Shown here in pieces: positions 6,618 to 11,227 of a DNA stretch of 11,227 nucleotides. The position numbers and the translations under genes were made by a program. Under the pieces are notes generated by a model. It was not told the origin of the DNA. It did not search any database and saw only the letters and a list, made by a program, of their open reading frames with translations. Position 1 is the stretch's first letter, and every line of letters starts with the position of its first letter. The DNA is from Stramenopiles sp. TOSAG23-3 (Eukaryota > Sar). The stretch spans positions 1-11,227 of the forward strand of contig LT642749.1 in assembly GCA_900128585.1 (NCBI GenBank). The letters run 5' to 3'.

Positions 6618-8102
6618 ATGCATACAGACAAAAACAAGAAGCTGGCGGAAGGCTTGGTCGATGCTGCATATGTGCGGCAAGGAATAGATGCATTGAATGC
6701 GCGGCACAACCTGGTCACAAGTCTGTTGTCCCAGCGTAGAATGCCAGAAAACGGTTGGGACGACGCGTCTATCGAATATTTGCTTTCGCAACTTGCGTTA
6801 ATGGACAGCAACAACTTTACCGGGAACGTGGGTGTCGGAGAACGGGAAGCGCGCGTGTACTCCGATCTTGTCAAACGCCGCACTTTCAACCTGGGGCACG
6901 GGATTGGGCGTTCCGGTGATGTTTCGGCGGTGCAACCAAAGGCTGCCGGGTCCTCCACTATAGTAAAGCTTGCAACAGGCATGATGTTAGGTCTAATTCA
7001 CGACTCGGGCGTGTTGAAAGCGAAAGCGGCGCTTATTATGCCATGCGCGACTGGTATGTCCCTGGTGTTGACGATGCTGACCTTGAAACAGACGCGGCGG
7101 CCCGCCCAAGCAAAGTATGTGATTTGGAATAGAATTGATCAAAAGTCCTGCTTTAAGTCCATACTGACGGCTGGATTTCAGCCGATCATAATTGAGAATG
7201 TTCTGGAGGGAGAGGAGCTTCGAACGAACGTGCCCGCGATACGAAAAGCGATAGAGTCCCATGGTGCGGACAACATCGTGTGCGTTTTGAGCACCACGAG
7301 TTGTTTTGCCCCTCGAGCAGCCGACGACGTTGAAAGCATCTCAGAGGTGTGCAAAGAGTATAGCATAGGCCACGTTATTAACAATGCATACGGGCTGCAA
7401 TTGTCAAAGTGCTGCCACGTCATCAACCAGGCCTGCCGGCGTGGGAGAGTCGACGCCTTTGTCCAAAGCACCGACAAAAACTTAATGGTTCCCGTTGGCG
7501 GTGCGATTGTCGCTGGGCCAGACAAGGCGTTTATCAAGGCTGTGTCAGAAAACTACGCGGGGCGGGCAAGCATGTCGCCCATACTTGACGTATTCATCAC
7601 GATGTTATCAATGGGCCGGAGTGGTTGGAAAAAAATGTTGAAATCGAGAAAAGAACTGTTTACTTATGCCCAAGAAAAATTGGGGTCTGCGTTCGCCCGA
7701 TTTTATGCACCCGTGCTGAAGACCCGGGGCAACAGCGTGTCAATAGCCGTATCGCTAGAGCACGTTGCTAATATTCACAAAGATCAAAGCATTTCATACC
7801 TAGGCTCTATGCTTTTTACTCGCGGCGTCTCCGGGACAAGGGTGGCTGACAACTCAAGGGTGAAGACAATCGGCGACCACAAGTTTACGTGCTGGGGTCA
7901 AAACAGCAACATTTACCCCGTGCCGTACTTGACCGTTGCGGTGTCCGTCGGCACAACGAAACGGGACATAGATGAGTTCATACAGCGTCTTGACAAGGCT
8001 TTGGAGAAGTTTTGTGACCAAGCACGGGAGAAAGAAATCAAGTTGAAAAAAGAGAAAGAAGGCAATGTAGATAAGGAGGGCGTGGTGCTCGACGGTTTGT
8101 GA
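6618..8102 (+). CDS. SEPSECS: O-phosphoseryl-tRNA(Sec) selenium transferase (SepSecS)
   Basis: This PLP enzyme converts O-phosphoseryl-tRNA(Sec) to selenocysteinyl-tRNA(Sec) using selenophosphate, the final step of archaeal and eukaryotic Sec synthesis. The 494 residues match the family from end to end (human about 501). Visible blocks are AAYVRQG (16-22), PENGWDD (43-49), MDSNNFTGNVGVGEREARV (62-80), GHGIGRSGDVSAVQPKAAGS (93-112), the substrate phosphate-binding loop with R98, S99 and Q106, then RIDQKSCFKS (172-181), STTSCFAPR (225-233) and NNAYG (255-259). QSTDKNLMVPVGGAI (283-297) carries the Schiff-base lysine K287, and GRASMSP (315-321) has R316, the counterpart of the human substrate-binding Arg. 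The catalytic residues appear intact. An in-frame TAG lies 12 bases before the ATG, so the start is secure. The C-terminus (about 468-494) is a short Lys/Glu-rich extension. The stop is TGA followed at once by TAG. The gene is intronless. Its presence implies that the organism makes selenoproteins. Confidence 0.98.
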   Translation: MHTDKNKKLAEGLVDAAYVRQGIDALNARHNLVTSLLSQRRMPENGWDDASIEYLLSQLALMDSNNFTGNVGVGEREARVYSDLVKRRTFNLGHGIGRSGDVSAVQPKAAGSSTIVKLATGMMLGLIHDSGVLKAKAALIMPCATGMSLVLTMLTLKQTRRPAQAKYVIWNRIDQKSCFKSILTAGFQPIIIENVLEGEELRTNVPAIRKAIESHGADNIVCVLSTTSCFAPRAADDVESISEVCKEYSIGHVINNAYGLQLSKCCHVINQACRRGRVDAFVQSTDKNLMVPVGGAIVAGPDKAFIKAVSENYAGRASMSPILDVFITMLSMGRSGWKKMLKSRKELFTYAQEKLGSAFARFYAPVLKTRGNSVSIAVSLEHVANIHKDQSISYLGSMLFTRGVSGTRVADNSRVKTIGDHKFTCWGQNSNIYPVPYLTVAVSVGTTKRDIDEFIQRLDKALEKFCDQAREKEIKLKKEKEGNVDKEGVVLDGL

Positions 8103-8382
8103 TAGATCGACGAAAGAATGACCGATGATGGCATGCATGCCGCTATTTTTTGCTTTCGACCACGCAAAGTCAGCCTGCCGTGTACGAACGAGGAGCGGTA
8201 TAAGTACGTTACGCACTCGTAATTCTTAAGAATTCTTACGAAGTATTTTAAGAATTAGTTTTGAAAAAGTGAAGCATATTACAAAGGCGTTAAGGTACTC
8301 GTACGAAGCATTGCGCGCGATCTTAGGATTGGTCAGCTACCATCGATTTCGTGCTTGTTTCGTACCCCCCCGGATCAAAATG
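8103..8382. other. Convergent 3' spacer with an inverted-repeat cluster
   Basis: This 280-base gap lies between the stops of SepSecS (+) and the CHCH gene (-). No AATAAA is present in either orientation. Its main structure is the cluster of AATTCTTA/TAAGAATT half-sites at 8220-8257. A forward open frame at 8269-8472 is antisense to the CHCH gene and is rejected. Confidence 0.7.
8220..8257. repeat. Cluster of four AATTCTTA/TAAGAATT half-sites
   Basis: AATTCTTA occurs at 8221-8228 and 8231-8238, and its complement TAAGAATT at 8227-8234 and 8249-8256. The first overlapping pair forms the perfect palindrome AATTCTTAAGAATT (8221-8234), and the outer copies pair as a 9-bp stem (8220-8228 with 8249-8257). 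In RNA this could fold as alternative hairpins near the SepSecS 3' end. A role in 3' end formation or factor binding is inferred only. Confidence 0.8.
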
Positions 8383-8676
8383 TCATTTCATACAACTGTC
8401 GAAGCATTTCTTAAACGCTTTCAACTCGTTTTGGCACTTTGCCCAGTCTCTTTCGGAATCTGCCAGACATAACTCTAACTTACTGTACACCTTCTGGACG
8501 TCGCAGTTAACACATGCACGCCCGCCATTCTTTTGCTGTATCCTTTTAAGCATGGTCTCAGCCATTCCCGAGTGAGCCGGGGACGTGGCAACGACCATTG
8601 GCGCCACCCTTCCCCGTGCTGCTGCTGCTGGCACCCCAACGACAGTGCCATCTCGACGACGACGACTATTCTCCAT
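8383..8676 (-). CDS. Small CHCH (twin CX9C-type) protein, COA4-like
   Basis: From the ATG at 8676 the product has 97 residues. The frame continues upstream to an ATG at 8742, but that part is AT-rich and more likely 5' leader. The N-terminal half is basic and low in complexity (RRRR, PAAAARGR). The C-terminal half carries the cysteine framework C-VN-C-x11-C-x10-C-x9-C-x3-C, with DWAKCQNELKAFKKC near the end. This resembles CHCH proteins of the mitochondrial intermembrane space, which are imported and oxidised by Mia40. The DW-x2-CQ-x5-FK-x-C run is most like COA4 (CHCHD8), a cytochrome c oxidase assembly factor. The first spacing is 11 rather than 9, and the last Cys is an extra one, so it is a divergent member or a different CX9C protein. 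It is convergent with SepSecS and divergent from the K+ channel gene. The CHCH class is fairly sure; the COA4 identity is tentative. Confidence 0.68.
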   Translation of the reverse strand: MENSRRRRDGTVVGVPAAAARGRVAPMVVATSPAHSGMAETMLKRIQQKNGGRACVNCDVQKVYSKLELCLADSERDWAKCQNELKAFKKCFDSCMK

Positions 8677-9729
8677 GTATCGTCTAGAGAAGCACGCTTG
8701 TTTTTGTATATGTACGCAACTATTAATTTGTATACGCAGCAAACAAAAGAGATTAATGCATTATGTAAAACCGGGTGGTGTTCTTGTAATAATCAATTAA
8801 GAAATAATCTCTACTTTATACAGTAATATATTATTTTGAATTTATAAAAAAAAATATGTGCGCCGGAGATTATTATATTCCGTCTTCTCTTCTTCTTCTA
8901 TAATAATTTCAAGTACTACAAGTACGGCCTACGGTACCCGGTACCTAACCTTACCCCAACTAGATCTAGATCTAGTTCTACCAGGTAGTTCTAGTTCTAG
9001 TTCTGGTTCTAGATCTAGTTCTTGTTCTTGTTCTTGTTCTAGTTCTAGTTCTAGTTCTCTTCTTCCTGCTTTTGTTGTTTTATTTATTGTTAGTCCTGTG
9101 TACTGTGTTGTTGTCTCTCTCTCTTTTTTAATTATATAAATAGAAGAAGAAAGAAAGAAGAAAGAGACTTGCGTACGGTATTATTATTTATTATCCATCC
9201 TATAATATCCTCCTTCTATTATATTACTCTTTATATAATTTGTATTTATTTATTATTTTAGTTGTTCTTTCTTTGTTTTTAATTTAAAAAATTATTAGTT
9301 ACAGCAATCATATCATCACAGCATTAAACACGAAATATTTATTCGTTGTCAAAAGGAGAGGAAGAAACAGCGGAGGAGGAAGAAGAAAAAAAAACGAACA
9401 ACTTTTTTTCTTCTTCTTGCATTGAATAGCATCAGGGTTGCGGTGCTCCTGCTGCTCCCTCTTTTTTTTGTTATTATTATATATTTTATTATTTACCAAG
9501 TATTTGTTGTTGTTTTACTATCGATCGGTACTTGGCATTTCAACAGTATTACTATTTTTCGCATTAGTTTGCAAAGAGTCTTAAAACGAAATCACTGTCA
9601 AATATTTATAGATTTCAGCCGGAAAACAAACCAAGAGGAACTTCATTTAACGAGCTGGCAGTTCTGCTATAGACGAAGACAAGTTTTGACTTGGAAAACG
9701 CAAATAGAAATAGTGGTATACAGTGAACG
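8677..9729. other. Divergent spacer with minisatellite and AT-rich sequence
   Basis: This gap lies between the divergent CHCH and K+ channel genes. No gene is supported. It contains the TTCTAG-type minisatellite at 8961-9057, two adjacent GGTACC words at 8933-8945, AT-rich sequence at about 9120-9310, and purine- and pyrimidine-rich runs at 9355-9420. The open frames at 8858-9139 (Ser runs from the minisatellite) and 9422-9733 (hydrophobic AT-driven residues) look non-coding. The promoter of the channel gene must lie here, but no convincing element stands out. Confidence 0.7.
8961..9057. repeat. Hexamer minisatellite (TAGTTC and variants)
   Basis: Bases 8986-9057 form 12 consecutive 6-base units: TAGTTC with variants TGGTTC, TAGATC and TTGTTC, the last three times in a row. 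Three further units (TAGATC, TAGATC, TAGTTC) lie at 8961-8978 before a short break. One forward frame reads through it as Ser with some Cys, Arg and Gly, which is a consequence of the repeat and not evidence of a gene. Confidence 0.92.
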
Positions 9730-11227
9730 ATGATCGTTGCACAAACACAAGCCAGCAGGGGTGGGAAGGTAAGGCGAAGAAAGAAAAAGAAGTATGTGTC
9801 TGCCGAGGAGGACCCAACAAGCGTCCACCATCAAGACATTCATGAAGAGCCGTACGTGAGCGGCGACCCACGTCTCTTGAAGCTTAGTGATGCTGATAAG
9901 GATATGTGTGTAAGTATATTCGAAGAAATGGACGACGACGCGTCTGGTTATATCGACAAAAGTGAGCTCACAGAGGCACTTAAGCAGATTATGGGTCTAA
10001 AACCCTCCAAGAGAATGGTTGATCACATGTTTGCGGCCGCAGACCTGGATGGGAATGGCCTTGTAGATATCGATGAGTTCGAACATTTGTGGCAGATCCA
10101 GGTGACGTTCAAGAAGAAGTTAGAAGAAGAGACGGCCAGAAATGTCCCGCTCATACCAAAAGTGAAGCAGTGCCACTTGAAAGTGTGGTATATTTTCGAG
10201 GAACCGTCGTCCTCCAAAATTGGTACTTGGGTTTCATTATTTATTATGTTTGTAATTGCTGTCTCCGTGACATCGTTTGTGATGGAGTCTGTTCCGGTGT
10301 TCCGGTACTGGACGGGTGGATCCCCTGGCAACGGACAATTCGTTGGCCTGCCGATATTCGGAATACTCGAAACATTATCAGTGATTGTGTTCACATTCGA
10401 ATACGTGGTGAGGCTGCTGTTAGTCGGTTTTGCGCCACCGGATAACATGTCCTTTTGCATGAAAATAAGGAAGTTCGTCACTGGGACGTTGAATACAATC
10501 GATCTCATCGCAATCCTACCATTTTACATGGAATTGCTGGTACCGGCCGGTGGCGCCGGAAATGGTTTGTCCGTGTTTCGAATTTTACGTGTAGCACGAG
10601 TTTTTCGCATATTCAAGCTGGGGAAATACTCCAACGGAATGCAAATGTTTGCTTCTGTAATGGTAAAGAGCCGGTCTGCCTTGCTATTATTGCTGTTTTT
10701 TCTGGTAATTGCAGTTGTATTGTTTGGCGCCCTGCTGTTTTTTATGGAAGAAGGAGAGTGGAATAACGATTTAGGAGGCTTTGCGAGACCAGATGCCGCG
10801 GGAGTTAATCTCGAACTTAGCCCGTTCACATCTGTCCCAGCGGCGTTTTGGTGGGTCGTTGTGACGTCCACAACAGTTGGGTATGGGGATTTGTACCCTA
10901 CCAGCACGGGAGGGAAAATAATTGCAACGCTGTGCATGATCTTAGGCGTCTTAGCATTAGCATTGCCAGTTTCTGTCATTGGCGCTAATTTTTCTGAAAT
11001 CTACCAAAAAAACGCAGCCGAGGAAAAGGAAAAGGAGCAGCATGCTTTAGTAAGGTGCTGGGGAGTATATGTTGACCGAATCTCCAAAGGAGCAGCGGAG
11101 AAAGGAGATGGGGCGAAGGAGGAGGAGTCGAAAAACACGCCAAAGGAATCCCCGGCCTCTGAGCTGACTGGCATTCTCTTGCAGATAGCTGTACTGAGCA
11201 ACAGGGCAACTGAACTTTCATCCCAAA
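9730..11227 (+). CDS. Voltage-gated K+ channel with two N-terminal EF-hands (3' end beyond window)
   Basis: The first 499 codons are present and the frame is still open at the right edge. An in-frame TGA directly upstream (9724-9726) supports the ATG at 9730. Residues 1-60 are basic and acidic linker. Two canonical EF-hand loops follow: DDDASGYIDKSE (68-79) and DLDGNGLVDIDE (105-116), each with a full set of Ca2+ ligands. The channel core is S1 about 164-187, S2 208-232 (E214, F221, E224), S3 250-271 (D258), S4 280-300 with basic residues every third position (R284, R287, R290, R293, K296, K299), S5 315-338, pore helix 366-380, filter TTVGYGD (381-387) and S6 395-421. S6 carries PVS (413-415) where Shaker channels have PVP. 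The filter predicts K+ selectivity, and the S4 predicts depolarisation gating. No T1/BTB domain is present; the EF-hands take its place and suggest cytosolic Ca2+ control. The tail (425-499) is Lys/Glu-rich. No intron is seen. Confidence 0.96.
   Translation, partial: MIVAQTQASRGGKVRRRKKKKYVSAEEDPTSVHHQDIHEEPYVSGDPRLLKLSDADKDMCVSIFEEMDDDASGYIDKSELTEALKQIMGLKPSKRMVDHMFAAADLDGNGLVDIDEFEHLWQIQVTFKKKLEEETARNVPLIPKVKQCHLKVWYIFEEPSSSKIGTWVSLFIMFVIAVSVTSFVMESVPVFRYWTGGSPGNGQFVGLPIFGILETLSVIVFTFEYVVRLLLVGFAPPDNMSFCMKIRKFVTGTLNTIDLIAILPFYMELLVPAGGAGNGLSVFRILRVARVFRIFKLGKYSNGMQMFASVMVKSRSALLLLLFFLVIAVVLFGALLFFMEEGEWNNDLGGFARPDAAGVNLELSPFTSVPAAFWWVVVTSTTVGYGDLYPTSTGGKIIATLCMILGVLALALPVSVIGANFSEIYQKNAAEEKEKEQHALVRCWGVYVDRISKGAAEKGDGAKEEESKNTPKESPASELTGILLQIAVLSNRATELSSQ

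Noticed and set aside
8858-9139. Forward frame with a Ser-rich stretch resembling a low-complexity secreted protein
   Set aside because: The Ser run comes from the TAGTTC array, and the flanks carry no coding signal.
9422-9733. Forward frame with a hydrophobic N-terminus resembling a membrane protein just before the K+ channel
   Set aside because: Its Ile/Val/Phe/Tyr content follows from AT-rich sequence, and it overlaps the channel start in a different frame.
1-11227. CRISPR array, bacterial operon, insertion sequence or viral gene
   Set aside because: No regularly spaced direct repeats, transposase or terminal inverted repeats, Shine-Dalgarno-led gene runs or viral proteins were seen. The repeats present are simple sequence.

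Overview
The window is nuclear DNA from a microbial eukaryote. The coding blocks have near-even base composition and sit in very AT-rich, microsatellite-laden spacers. Every gene begins at an ATG with no bacterial ribosome-binding site, AATAAA-type poly(A) signals follow some genes, and the recognisable families (SepSecS, a Shaker-like K+ channel carrying EF-hands, a CHCH mitochondrial protein, secreted N-glycosylated proteins with signal peptides) are eukaryotic. No gene shows an intron inside the window. The set suits a free-living protist, perhaps an alga or a heterokont-like organism, but the lineage cannot be fixed from this sequence alone.

Layout, left to right: (1) 1-1360, low-complexity AT-rich spacer with no supported gene. 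(2) 1361-2125 (+), a secreted Pro/Gly/Tyr-rich protein of unknown function with a visible internal duplication. (3) 2126-3550, AT-rich spacer with one GC-richer island (about 2905-3056). (4) 3551-4936 (+), a secreted glycoside-hydrolase-18-like TIM-barrel protein. (5) 5119-5670 (-), a short coiled-coil protein with a hydrophobic C-terminal segment. (6) 5671-6617, a divergent promoter region holding long pyrimidine tracts. (7) 6618-8102 (+), SepSecS, the last enzyme of selenocysteinyl-tRNA synthesis. (8) 8383-8676 (-), a small CHCH protein resembling the cytochrome oxidase assembly factor COA4. (9) 8677-9729, a divergent spacer with a hexamer minisatellite. (10) 9730 to beyond the right edge (+), a voltage-gated K+ channel with two N-terminal EF-hands and no T1 domain.

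Strand order is + + - + - +. This gives two convergent pairs (GH18-like/coiled-coil and SepSecS/CHCH) and two divergent pairs (coiled-coil/SepSecS and CHCH/channel). The first convergent gap holds a palindromic element that reads as a poly(A) signal on both strands. The second holds four copies of one 8-bp half-site in inverted orientation. The genes do not form an obvious pathway. The two leftmost ones are both secreted and could share an extracellular role, but this is only inferred. The strongest claims are the SepSecS and channel assignments. The least explained items are the duplicated secreted protein, the GH18-like protein with an altered catalytic motif, and the coiled-coil protein.
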